A stretch of DNA of 41,597 nucleotides from an uncultured Muribaculaceae bacterium (lineage in GTDB: Bacteria > Bacteroidota > Bacteroidia > Bacteroidales > Muribaculaceae): NCBI GenBank assembly GCA_910587545.1, contig CAJUMI010000015.1:1-41597 (forward strand), written 5' to 3'. Below the pieces are notes generated by a model, which was not told the origin of the DNA, did no database searches, and saw nothing but the letters and a program-made list of their open reading frames with translations. A program made the translations under genes and the position numbers. Positions 9,128 through 16,908 of this stretch are shown here, one piece after another (position 1 is the first letter of the stretch; every line of letters starts with the position of its first letter).

Positions 9128-9159
9128 CAAATTTAACAAACTTTCAACAATATTGCAAA
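9128..9159 (-). promoter_or_regulatory. Bacteroides-type promoter for the polysaccharide export operon
   Basis: On the minus strand TTTG (9159-9156), 20 nt, then TAAATTTG (9135-9128) matches the Bacteroides consensus in both elements and in spacing. The predicted transcript starts near 9121 and gives a leader of about 80 nt holding the hairpin at 9079-9109. Confidence 0.8.
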
Positions 9160-9185
9160 TTTCCGACAGTGCAAAAACATTACTA

Positions 9186-10064
9186 TCAATATTTACCGTC
9201 GAAATTAACGGTATAGTCGGTGCCACGGAAATCACAATGGAACTCAAGTTTCATGCCCTCGGTGTAATCCACTGTGCCTTTGAGACCCGTTATCGGGAAA
9301 CTCGGGAACGGCACACCCTCGCACATTGGAGTAAGGCCATCGCTACTGAGCGTGACAACGCCATTGGCTATCGACATGTCGACACCTTCAAATGTCATGT
9401 TAAGCGACGGCATTCCTCCCAAGAATTTGGCATTGAATATATAAATATCAGCCTTTGAATTCTTGAAGTCGAAGTCAACCCAGTAGATAGGTTTCTTGTT
9501 TGAGGCCAGTGATGAATCCTCTTCAGGAACATAGGACGTATCACCGGCTTTTGACACCGTTTTTCCGGCCATGCAGCAACCAACGATTTCCACAACAGAG
9601 CCATCATGCTCGACTTCAAACTCATACATTATGCCGGGGGAGTAGCTGCCATCATTGAACGCATCAAGAAGCATGAATTTCAGTTTCTTGAATGTAGGCA
9701 CTTCCGACATACCGTTGATAACCGGTTTTACATCCTCTACTTCGGTCACCTTCCACGCCGACTGATTGTACTGCCACGCAAGTCCTGAAAATGTCATCTT
9801 GGGAAAACGCAGGCCTGTAGAGCTGCCGGCCTTGGGAAGCTCTACACCGACGACCGTGAGATCGACGGTGTTGCCGGTGTAATTATATTGAGCCGAGAAT
9901 GACATTCGGTTGACATTCTGCGCGCGGGTATCGACATCTTTGGACACTGTGAGGCAGTAACCGAGATTCTGGTCACTCACAACATCAGACGAGTCAGTGT
10001 TGCATGATGTCATTACGGTTATTGCGAATGCAAGAAGAAATGATTTGAGAATAAGTTTTTTCAT
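9186..10064 (-). CDS. Hypothetical lipoprotein
   Basis: I do not recognise a functional family. The 292-aa product has a lipoprotein signal with the lipid-acceptor Cys21 (TVMTSCNTDSSD); the residues after Cys are rich in D and S, as in surface-exposed Bacteroidales lipoproteins. The rest is beta-rich, with a repeated style of short strands (YNYTGNTVDLTVVGVELP, GLKGTVDYTEGMKLEFHCDF), suggesting a beta-sandwich or calycin-like fold. It resembles in style the short lipoproteins of Bacteroidales annotated only by DUF numbers. It has its own well-formed promoter and lies between the TonB-dependent receptor gene and the export operon, but nothing ties it to either. Confidence 0.82.
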   Translation of the reverse strand: MKKLILKSFLLAFAITVMTSCNTDSSDVVSDQNLGYCLTVSKDVDTRAQNVNRMSFSAQYNYTGNTVDLTVVGVELPKAGSSTGLRFPKMTFSGLAWQYNQSAWKVTEVEDVKPVINGMSEVPTFKKLKFMLLDAFNDGSYSPGIMYEFEVEHDGSVVEIVGCCMAGKTVSKAGDTSYVPEEDSSLASNKKPIYWVDFDFKNSKADIYIFNAKFLGGMPSLNMTFEGVDMSIANGVVTLSSDGLTPMCEGVPFPSFPITGLKGTVDYTEGMKLEFHCDFRGTDYTVNFDGKY

Positions 10065-10084
10065 TGAAATAAATATGTGATTAA

Positions 10085-10124
10085 TCGTTCGACAAAATTA
10101 CATATAAATCGACCGAACGACAAA
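10085..10124 (-). promoter_or_regulatory. Promoter of the lipoprotein gene with an overlapping inverted repeat
   Basis: Read on the minus strand, TTTG (10124-10121), 20 nt, TAATTTTG (10100-10093) fits the Bacteroides consensus exactly. A 7-bp inverted repeat, CGAACGA (10114-10120) and TCGTTCG (10085-10091), places one arm next to the -33 element and the other just past the -7 element. This is where a repressor dimer could bind. The rest of the gap to 10189 is AT-rich with no further sign. Confidence 0.7.
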
Positions 10125-10189
10125 GCATGGATCAGACATCTCTGTCTATTTAATATATTTTATAATAATTATACAGGTAAAACCATCGG

Positions 10190-12415
10190 TTACATCCCGT
10201 CGAAAACAAACCTCAGCGAAGCCCCTACGCGCCACGGCAAGCCACGCTGCACAAACGCATTGCCAATCGACACAAAGTAGAACGTATCATATCTCGTTGA
10301 TGTGAGGTTCTCGCCCCAGAGCCTCACACTCCAGTTGTCTTTCTCAAGTGCGGCCGACGCGCCAAGCAACGCATAGAACAGCTGCCTGACTGTATTTGCC
10401 TCATTCCAGTATATATTCCCGGCACCCCTGATATTGACATTAACCGAAGGCCGCGCTCCCGCTATCTCAAAAGGCATCGTCCAGTTCAGCCCGGCAAAAA
10501 AGGTCTGCGCCGGTGCATAAGGCAGACGTTTACCCTTATAATCGCCACTTGTATCGGCAAATTTCCGGAACCGGGCATTAGTATAACCGTAACTTGTCCT
10601 GAATATTATATCGTCTGTAGCGTGCCACGTCGCCGATAATTCGACTCCTTTGCTATGGGTGCGGCCGGCGTTGGTCATTATGCGGCCTGTCGTCATGCCC
10701 GGCGGAAACATTGTAAGCTGCTGGTCGCTGCAGTCGATAAAGAACAACGCAGCGTCGGCCATAAGTCGGCCGTTGAGCCACGATGATTTTACTCCGATCT
10801 CATAGTTCCAGCTCTTCTCGGGTTTATAGCTCACTATCTCGCCGAGATCATAAGTCATCGACATGCCCATATACTGCATTATCCTTTGCTGCAGCACATC
10901 GCTGAACATCTGCGTATTATATCCGCCAGCCTTATAAGCCTTGCTGACAGTGGCATAAAGTTTCATATCGGGGAGCCGATAGGCAACGGCGATCCGGGGC
11001 AGCAGCTCCATATAATTGTCATGCAGACTGCCTGAATCATTGATTTTAAGCGGTGTGTGGCGATAAGGCGTCAGGTTGCCGTCGTCGCCTCGCTGCAAAG
11101 TTTCGTAGCCTGTATTGCACTGGCTGTGATGATCAAGCCCTACCCATTCACTGTCCCATCTCAGTCCGAACTGAAAGGTCCATCGCTGCAGATTATACGT
11201 ACTCTCGTGATAGAGAGCAAAGCCTCGTGACTTCTGCTTGAAATCGCTGCCGAGCACAAAACTGCGTTCATCCCATCTGATCGGATAATCAGGGTTCATG
11301 TCATTTCTGTGGTTTTCGATCAGACGGGTTATTCCTGTGTCGAAAAATGTCACCGGCGCATCCATATCGCTTGATTTGGAAAACGCGAAAATGCCGCCGA
11401 GCCAGTCATAACCGCCTCTTGAACCTCTCGTGAACAGATCTTCCGAGAAAGACCACTCCTTGCGCCTCTGGGTGAGAGCAAAATAATCGTCAGTCAGAAA
11501 GTCCTGGTCAAGCGTCATATTGTCGTCGATATACTGGGCGGTCGTAACCGACGTGACCACAACCCTTTTGCCGACCCAGGCCACTGTCAGACCGTCGGAA
11601 AAAGTAGTTCGACGATAAAAACACGTATCATTATATGCTATCTTGCCGGTCGAAAGCGACTCATAGGGATAACCGCTCTGCCGGCCGTGGGAAATAGCGG
11701 CCACATTTGTAACCGATGCCCACGACCGCGGCCGCCATGCAAGTTTCCATCTTACCGATCCGCCACGGTCTGTGCCTACTTTCCCGTTGTTGTATTCATT
11801 CTTGAAATATCCGTCATTCATGTTATATAAGGCGGTGACTGCACTACCCCACTGCGGTGAGAATCTGTGATACCACCCTGCCGAAGCCCTGAACTCATTG
11901 TTTCGGCCATAAGCGGCCATGACACGCCATCCGGTGAAATTCCAGGGTGAGATGGTTCGGATATTCACCTGACCGCCCATGGTGTTGCGTCCGTTAAGCA
12001 ACGACTGCGCCCCGCGGAGCACTTCGATACTCTCTATATCGGCTACGTCAAAGTCGTATGCGTCCTTGTTGAGTATCGGAACATTGTCGACAGTCAGGCC
12101 GATGATAGGCTGATCCATACGCGCGCCGAGCCCTCTGACATAAATCGACGACGTCATCCGCGAACCATAGTCGGGCATATAGAAATTCGGAGCCATTTCG
12201 CTCACATCCTTAAGACCCGTAATGCCATAGCGGCGGACCATCCCGGCCCCGATACGCGTCGTAGCCGCAAGTTCGGCCACCGGCATCTGTTTGACTCCGA
12301 CAACCTCTAGTTCCTTCAGCTCACGATGGCCGTCGCGCAGCGAGTCGGCCGGCTCGGCATCCATCGTAACCGCCGCGGCCGACATTATTACAAATAAGAT
12401 AATTCTGACTTTCAT
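10190..12415 (-). CDS. TonB-dependent outer-membrane receptor
   Basis: A TonB-dependent transporter for an unknown ligand such as a siderophore, haem, cobalamin or another small molecule. The 741-aa product has a signal peptide (about 1-22), a TonB-box-like segment (LKELEVVGVKQM, about 33-45), and a plug domain at about 45-155 with the typical lines DVSEMAPNFYMPDYG, IYVRGLGARMDQP and IESIEVLRGAQSLLNGRNTMGG. A 22-strand barrel follows and ends in an aromatic-containing terminal strand (WRVGASLRFVFDGM). There is no N-terminal carboxypeptidase-like extension and no SusD partner, so it is not a SusC-type glycan importer. It is divergent from an ECF sigma gene, with promoters back to back. That sigma factor is not clearly of the FecI kind, because no FecR-like sensor is next to it. 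Confidence 0.92.
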   Translation of the reverse strand: MKVRIILFVIMSAAAVTMDAEPADSLRDGHRELKELEVVGVKQMPVAELAATTRIGAGMVRRYGITGLKDVSEMAPNFYMPDYGSRMTSSIYVRGLGARMDQPIIGLTVDNVPILNKDAYDFDVADIESIEVLRGAQSLLNGRNTMGGQVNIRTISPWNFTGWRVMAAYGRNNEFRASAGWYHRFSPQWGSAVTALYNMNDGYFKNEYNNGKVGTDRGGSVRWKLAWRPRSWASVTNVAAISHGRQSGYPYESLSTGKIAYNDTCFYRRTTFSDGLTVAWVGKRVVVTSVTTAQYIDDNMTLDQDFLTDDYFALTQRRKEWSFSEDLFTRGSRGGYDWLGGIFAFSKSSDMDAPVTFFDTGITRLIENHRNDMNPDYPIRWDERSFVLGSDFKQKSRGFALYHESTYNLQRWTFQFGLRWDSEWVGLDHHSQCNTGYETLQRGDDGNLTPYRHTPLKINDSGSLHDNYMELLPRIAVAYRLPDMKLYATVSKAYKAGGYNTQMFSDVLQQRIMQYMGMSMTYDLGEIVSYKPEKSWNYEIGVKSSWLNGRLMADAALFFIDCSDQQLTMFPPGMTTGRIMTNAGRTHSKGVELSATWHATDDIIFRTSYGYTNARFRKFADTSGDYKGKRLPYAPAQTFFAGLNWTMPFEIAGARPSVNVNIRGAGNIYWNEANTVRQLFYALLGASAALEKDNWSVRLWGENLTSTRYDTFYFVSIGNAFVQRGLPWRVGASLRFVFDGM

Positions 12416-12423
12416 TTCAAGCG

Positions 12424-12455
12424 CAAATTTACATCAATTTATCAAAATAATCATA
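12424..12455 (-). promoter_or_regulatory. Probable promoter of the TonB-dependent receptor
   Basis: On the minus strand TAAATTTG (12431-12424) is a perfect -7 element. Twenty nt upstream lies TATG (12455-12452), a three-of-four match to the -33 TTTG. It is only about 9 nt from the ATG of the receptor gene, so the mRNA leader would be almost absent, which lowers confidence. Confidence 0.45.
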
Positions 12456-12495
12456 AAACTGCCCCTCACTCTCCCTTATTTCAAAAAATTATCAG

Positions 12496-12503
12496 TAAAT
12501 TTG
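12496..12503 (+). promoter_or_regulatory. Candidate -7 element of the ECF sigma gene
   Basis: TAAATTTG matches TAnnTTTG exactly, 30 nt before the chosen ATG at 12534. No TTTG is found 19-21 nt upstream. A weak or absent -33 could mean control by an alternative sigma factor, possibly autoregulation, but that is inference. Confidence 0.45.
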
Positions 12504-12533
12504 AACGCAAAACCAACCATACTCGTTACAATA

Positions 12534-13091
12534 ATGGCCGATTTGCCTGTCGAAAACAAAGAACTCATTGCCCGTCTCCGTGACCCCGAAACATGTCGCG
12601 GAGCATTTGGTGAAGTCATCAAGACTTACTCCGAGCCTTTGTATTGGCAGATCAGACGCATGGTTCAGTCTCACGATGATGCCGACGACATACTTCAGAA
12701 TACCTTTATGAAAGCCTGGTCGTCGATAGAGAATTTCAGAGGCGACGCCAAACTCTCGACATGGTTATACAAAATCGCGATCAATGAAAGCATCACATTT
12801 CTCGACCGCGAGCGGAAACGCCTCAGCGTCTCGATCGACGATCAGGAAGCCGATCTTGCGCGGACAATCGAAGCTGATACATTTTTCGACGGAGACGAGC
12901 TGCAGCGGAAACTTCGGGTCGCTATCGCCTCTTTGCCCGAGAAACAGCGTCTGGTATTCAACATGAAGTATTTCGACGACATGAAATACGAAGACATGTC
13001 AAACATTCTCGGCACAAGCATAGGCGCCCTGAAAGCGTCATATCATCTTGCCGTAAAGAAAATCGAGAACTTTTTCACAGGTACCGATTAA
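12534..13091 (+). CDS. ECF-type RNA polymerase sigma factor
   Basis: A sigma-70 family factor of the extracytoplasmic function group, 185 aa. Sigma region 2 is at about 25-90 (SHDDADDILQNTFMKAW, FRGDAKLSTWLYKIAINE) and region 4 at about 125-180 (LPEKQRLVFNMKYFDDMKYE, LGTSIGALKASYHLAVKKIE). The reading frame is open further upstream, but ATG 12534 is chosen because it gives the normal family length and lies just downstream of a -7 element; the extension would run into the divergent gene. It is followed by a membrane protein and a Spy/CpxP-like protein, a common Bacteroidetes envelope-stress layout. Confidence 0.93.
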   Translation: MADLPVENKELIARLRDPETCRGAFGEVIKTYSEPLYWQIRRMVQSHDDADDILQNTFMKAWSSIENFRGDAKLSTWLYKIAINESITFLDRERKRLSVSIDDQEADLARTIEADTFFDGDELQRKLRVAIASLPEKQRLVFNMKYFDDMKYEDMSNILGTSIGALKASYHLAVKKIENFFTGTD

Positions 13092-13149
13092 ACCTTAAAT
13101 CAAGAGAGTAGTCATATTGTACAACAGGGAATAAAATATAATATAATAA

Positions 13150-13620
13150 ATGAAGAATCAAAGCGACATATTGAACCGGATAGACCGCAAGGACGGCCTG
13201 ACTGTCCCGGAAGGCTATTTTGAAAATTTTGCCGCAAAAATGATTGAATCCCTGCCTTATAGAGATGAAGCAGAGAAACCGGCCGGCATTATACACGCAC
13301 CTGCGACTTTCTGGTCTCGCGTAAGGCCATATGTCTATCTTGCCGCGATGTTCGCGGGCATATGGTGCATGCTCAAGATGTTTTCTCTTATGGTTTCACC
13401 TACCGACGCCAACAACGTCATTGACCGCAACCCGGTTTTGGCCGAGGCTATCGGAAGCGATGCGTTTATCAACGACTATGTTTTCGATGATCTAAGCCAG
13501 TGGGACATTATCGATGAGATGATCGAGGACGGTTTCGACAGTTCTTCGCTTGAGAATTTCGCAGAGTCAGATCATGAGATTTCTTTTATTGATCCCGCGG
13601 CCCCAGCCGGATCTGAATAA
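13150..13620 (+). CDS. Single-pass membrane protein, putative anti-sigma factor
   Basis: A 156-aa protein with a cytoplasmic N-terminal part (1-58), one hydrophobic helix at about 60-82 (YVYLAAMFAGIWCMLKMFSLM), and an acidic extracytoplasmic tail (DDLSQWDIIDEMIEDGF). The N-terminal line LTVPEGYFENFAAKM is a recurring motif in Bacteroidetes proteins encoded right after ECF sigma genes. Position and topology suggest it holds the sigma factor at the membrane, but no standard zinc anti-sigma motif (HxxxCxxC) is present, so the role is inferred. It lies 58 nt after the sigma gene and 17 nt before the Spy-like gene. Confidence 0.75.
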   Translation: MKNQSDILNRIDRKDGLTVPEGYFENFAAKMIESLPYRDEAEKPAGIIHAPATFWSRVRPYVYLAAMFAGIWCMLKMFSLMVSPTDANNVIDRNPVLAEAIGSDAFINDYVFDDLSQWDIIDEMIEDGFDSSSLENFAESDHEISFIDPAAPAGSE

Positions 13621-13637
13621 CTTTTCATTTTTCGAGT

Positions 13638-14120
13638 ATGAATAGAGCATTATCTTTTTTATTCCTCATAGTCGCGACATCACTCGCATCCGCCACACAT
13701 GCTCAACAACCTGACGAACTCGACCGTCAGAGGCTGATCAACGAAGTCCGCAACTACAAACACGATTTTCTGGCCAAAGATCTCGAGCTCACCAAAAGCC
13801 AGCAGAATGATTTCTTTGCTCTCTATGACGAGATGGAGGAACGCATCGAAAAGCTCAACTCCGACACCCGCGACCTCGTGCAACGCACAATCTCAGATCC
13901 CGCGGCGTCAGACGTCGAGCTTGACGCCGCGGCAAGAGCAGTATATCAGCTTAAAAACGAGGAAAGCAACATCGAACTCGAATACTTCGACCACTTCAAA
14001 AAAATATTGCAACCGAGGCAACTGATACTCCTCAAGAATGCCGAACGCAAGTTCACCAGACAGTTGATGATACAACATCGAAGACTCAAAAATGCAGATT
14101 CCGAACGACGAAAACCTTGA
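13638..14120 (+). CDS. Spy/CpxP-like periplasmic protein
   Basis: A 160-aa exported helical protein: signal peptide 1-22 (LIVATSLASATHA), then an all-helical, highly charged domain with the LTxxQ-like line LELTKSQQNDFFALYDEMEE and the C-terminal LQPRQLILLKNAERKFTRQL. These are features of the Spy/CpxP family, periplasmic chaperones or stress sensors. Being the third gene of a sigma/anti-sigma operon, it could feed back on signalling or protect outer-membrane proteins. It is followed by a clear terminator. Confidence 0.75.
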   Translation: MNRALSFLFLIVATSLASATHAQQPDELDRQRLINEVRNYKHDFLAKDLELTKSQQNDFFALYDEMEERIEKLNSDTRDLVQRTISDPAASDVELDAAARAVYQLKNEESNIELEYFDHFKKILQPRQLILLKNAERKFTRQLMIQHRRLKNADSERRKP

Positions 14121-14138
14121 CCGTCGTCATATCCATAA

Positions 14139-14174
14139 CGCTAAGCTCCGACTATTCGGGGCTTAGCGACTTTT
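14139..14174 (+). terminator. Rho-independent terminator of the sigma operon
   Basis: CGCTAAGCTCCG (14139-14150) pairs with CGGGGCTTAGCG (14157-14168), 12 bp including one G-U pair, around a 6-nt loop, followed by ACTTTT. It lies 19 nt after the stop codon of the Spy-like gene. Confidence 0.8.
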
Positions 14175-14225
14175 GAACAAACCCTTTTTCCTCTTTTTGC
14201 GTTATATCTAAAAACGTCTTCAACT

Positions 14226-15881
14226 ATGACCCGTAAAGACAATATAAATCAATACATTGCCCAGGCAATCAAAGACAATTGGGATAATCTCGCACTGACT
14301 GATTTCGACGGATCTTCGTTTCAGTTCCGCGACGTGGCCCGCAAAATCGCAAAACTACACATTCTTTTTGAATGCATCGGCATAAAGCCGGGAGACAGGA
14401 TCGCCCTCTGCGGACGCAACAGCGCCCAATGGTCAATAGCTTTTCTTGCCTCGGTCACCTATGGCGCGGTAGCCGTACCGATACTCCACGATTTCAAGGC
14501 CGACAATATCCACCATCTCGTCAATCACAGTGAGTCAAAACTTCTTTTTGCTGACGTATATACATGGGAAAATCTCGATCCAGATGCAATGACTTCGCTC
14601 AAAGGGGCAATATTGATCAGTGATTACTCCATTCTGCTCAGCCGCAACAAGAAGATCGAATCTGCACGGCATAATCTCAACAGGCTATTCGGAGAACGCT
14701 ATCCCGAACGCTTCACGCCCGATGATATCGACTACTTCGAACCAGCAGACGACCGACTTGCGCTCATAAACTATACATCCGGCTCAACCGGCATGTCAAA
14801 AGGCGTAATGCTCACATACGGCAATCTGTGGTCAAACGTACAGTTCTGTATCGACGGTCTCGACTTTCTATTGCCAGGCGACGGACTTGTATGCATGCTT
14901 CCCCTCGCCCACATGTTCGGTCTCATGGTCGAGTTGCTGCATCCGTTTGTCAAAGGATGCCATGTTTCGTTTCTGACCCGCACACCATCTCCCAGAGTCA
15001 TCATGGAAGCGTTTGCCCGCGTAAAACCCAAACTGATTGTCACCGTGCCGCTGATCATCGAGAAAATCATACGCACCCGCGTATTCCCCATGCTCGACAA
15101 ACCGCTGATGAAACTGCTGCTCAACGTCCCGGTGATCGATGACAAACTTTTTGCCCGCATAAAAGACAAACTGACCGAAGTATTCGGAGGCAATCTGAAA
15201 GAAATCATCATTGGCGGAGCCGGCCTTAACAAAGATGTCGAACAGTTTCTCCGACGCATACATTTCCCCTACACCGTCGGCTACGGCATGACCGAGTGCG
15301 GCCCACTCGTGGCTTATGCGCCGTGGGATATCCAGCGAGAAGGCTCATGCGGCCGCATAGTCGACCGCATGAATGCACGTATAGGTTCGACCGATCCCGC
15401 CGCCATACCCGGAGTCCTTTGGGTCAAAGGCGACAACGTAATGCAAGGCTATTACAAAAATCCCGAAGCCACGGCCGCCGTTTTCAACGACGGATGGATG
15501 AACACCGGTGATATATGCACCATCGACTCCGACGGCTTCCTCTATATCCGCGGCCGCGACAAAAACATGATACTCGGACCTTCGGGACAGAATATCTACC
15601 CCGAGGAAATCGAAATGCAACTCAACGCCATGCCCTACATTGGCGAATCTCTGATTGTCGAACGAAACGGAAAACTCGTCGCCCTGATCTATCCTGACAT
15701 AGAGAATGCCAAGAGACAGAATATGAGCGACAGCGATCTCGCCAACGCAATGAAGCAGAACGTCGCCACACTCAATTCAAATCTTCCGGCCTACAGCCAG
15801 ATAGCCGACTACAAGATCATGAGCGAAGAATTTGAGAAGACGCCCAAACGCTCCATCAAGCGATATCTGTATCAGCATTGA
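14226..15881 (+). CDS. AMP-forming acyl-CoA synthetase (long-chain fatty acid-CoA ligase type)
   Basis: A 551-aa adenylate-forming enzyme that activates a carboxylic acid, probably a fatty acid, first as acyl-AMP and then as a CoA or ACP thioester. The ATP-binding loop YTSGSTGMSKGVM is at about 182-194, the A5 motif GYGMTECGP at about 352-360, the aspartate motif MNTGD near 423, the hinge IRGRDKNMI at about 437-445, and a C-terminal catalytic lysine in TPKRSIKRYL near residue 542. There is no carrier domain and no membrane segment. The substrate cannot be read from sequence. It is transcribed on the plus strand ahead of bioB, 39 nt apart. Confidence 0.9.
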   Translation: MTRKDNINQYIAQAIKDNWDNLALTDFDGSSFQFRDVARKIAKLHILFECIGIKPGDRIALCGRNSAQWSIAFLASVTYGAVAVPILHDFKADNIHHLVNHSESKLLFADVYTWENLDPDAMTSLKGAILISDYSILLSRNKKIESARHNLNRLFGERYPERFTPDDIDYFEPADDRLALINYTSGSTGMSKGVMLTYGNLWSNVQFCIDGLDFLLPGDGLVCMLPLAHMFGLMVELLHPFVKGCHVSFLTRTPSPRVIMEAFARVKPKLIVTVPLIIEKIIRTRVFPMLDKPLMKLLLNVPVIDDKLFARIKDKLTEVFGGNLKEIIIGGAGLNKDVEQFLRRIHFPYTVGYGMTECGPLVAYAPWDIQREGSCGRIVDRMNARIGSTDPAAIPGVLWVKGDNVMQGYYKNPEATAAVFNDGWMNTGDICTIDSDGFLYIRGRDKNMILGPSGQNIYPEEIEMQLNAMPYIGESLIVERNGKLVALIYPDIENAKRQNMSDSDLANAMKQNVATLNSNLPAYSQIADYKIMSEEFEKTPKRSIKRYLYQH

Positions 15882-15920
15882 TATAAAACATTGACATACA
15901 ACCATTACTATCACATCACA

Positions 15921-16898
15921 ATGATCCATAACGAATTGATCAAGTCCCTGAAATCAAAGGTTCTTGAAGGCGGGGAGATCAGTGACACCGATGCATATGC
16001 CCTCGCCGACAGCCTGCCGGCTTCGTCGAAACTTCTGCGTAAGGCTGCGGCGGAAATAACCTCGCATCTGTGCAGCCCTACATTTGATTTATGTTCGATA
16101 GTCAACGCTCGCTCCGGTCTGTGCGGCGAAAACTGCAAATGGTGCGCACAATCGAAATACTACAGCACGGGCTGCGAAACCTACGATCTGGTCGATCACG
16201 ACGAATGTATGGCTGCGGCACGCGACTGCAGCCTCAAAGGCATTCGCCGATTCTCTCTTGTCGCGAGCGGCAGAGCCGTGAAAGGCAATGCCTTGAAAAG
16301 CATCTGCGCCTTGCTTAATGAAGCCGCTGCCGAGACAGGCATCAGCACCTGCGCCTCGCTCGGGCTGCTTGACCGTAACGATCTGCAACAGCTTTGGGAT
16401 GCCGGAGTGCGCCGCTACCACTGCAACCTCGAGACTGCCCCTTCTCACTTCTCAACGCTCTGCACCACCCACACCGTCGAAGACAAGATCAACACCATAA
16501 ATGCCGCCCGCGAAGTCGGTTTCGAAATTTGCTCCGGCGGAATCATCGGCATGGGAGAGACTGTCAGACAAAGAGCCGAATTCGCACTTAAACTCCGCGA
16601 GATCCGTCCGGATTCGATCCCGATCAACATTCTGTCTCCGATCCCCGGAACACCGCTTCAGGACACGGAAGCCATCAGCGAGGACGACATACTCGATACC
16701 GTAGCCCTATTCCGCTTCGTCCACCCGCTTACTCAACTGAGATTTGCCGGCGGACGCAAACGTCTGTCACGCAAAGCTCAGATCGAAGCTATGAAAATCG
16801 GCATAAACGGCGGCATTGCAGGAGATCTGCTGACGACACTGGGATCTACTGTGACCGAAGACAAAGCCTTGATCGACGAAGCAGGTTATAAATTATAA
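15921..16898 (+). CDS. bioB: Biotin synthase, divergent auxiliary-cluster ligands
   Basis: A radical SAM enzyme that inserts sulfur into dethiobiotin. The ATG at 15921 is chosen (325 aa); a TTG 30 nt upstream also opens the frame. The SAM-cluster motif CxxxCxxC is at Cys68, Cys72, Cys75 (CGENCKWC). Family lines RYHCNLETAP and EICSGGIIGMGET are clear. Compared with E. coli BioB, Cys128 and Cys188 have counterparts (Cys144, Cys204), but the Cys97 position appears as Ser112 in RRFSLVASG, and an extra Cys168 sits in RYHCNLET. A conserved Arg remains in RFAGGRKRL. This suggests an auxiliary cluster bound differently from the aerobic enzyme. No other biotin genes are in the window. The next gene starts 11 nt later. 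Confidence 0.9.
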   Translation: MIHNELIKSLKSKVLEGGEISDTDAYALADSLPASSKLLRKAAAEITSHLCSPTFDLCSIVNARSGLCGENCKWCAQSKYYSTGCETYDLVDHDECMAAARDCSLKGIRRFSLVASGRAVKGNALKSICALLNEAAAETGISTCASLGLLDRNDLQQLWDAGVRRYHCNLETAPSHFSTLCTTHTVEDKINTINAAREVGFEICSGGIIGMGETVRQRAEFALKLREIRPDSIPINILSPIPGTPLQDTEAISEDDILDTVALFRFVHPLTQLRFAGGRKRLSRKAQIEAMKIGINGGIAGDLLTTLGSTVTEDKALIDEAGYKL

Positions 16899-16908
16899 AT
16901 ATTTATAT

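Noticed and set aside
10190..12415. SusC-type glycan importer
   Set aside because: There is no SusD-like gene beside it and no N-terminal carboxypeptidase-like domain, and the barrel is shorter than in SusC proteins.
12291..12533. Extended N-terminus of the ECF sigma factor
   Set aside because: The added 81 residues overlap the divergent receptor gene and its promoter and do not resemble sigma factors; ATG 12534 gives the normal size.
12534..13620. FecI/FecR iron-sensing pair controlling the receptor
   Set aside because: The second protein has no FecR domain and the receptor has no N-terminal signalling extension, so direct FecIRA-type signalling is not supported.
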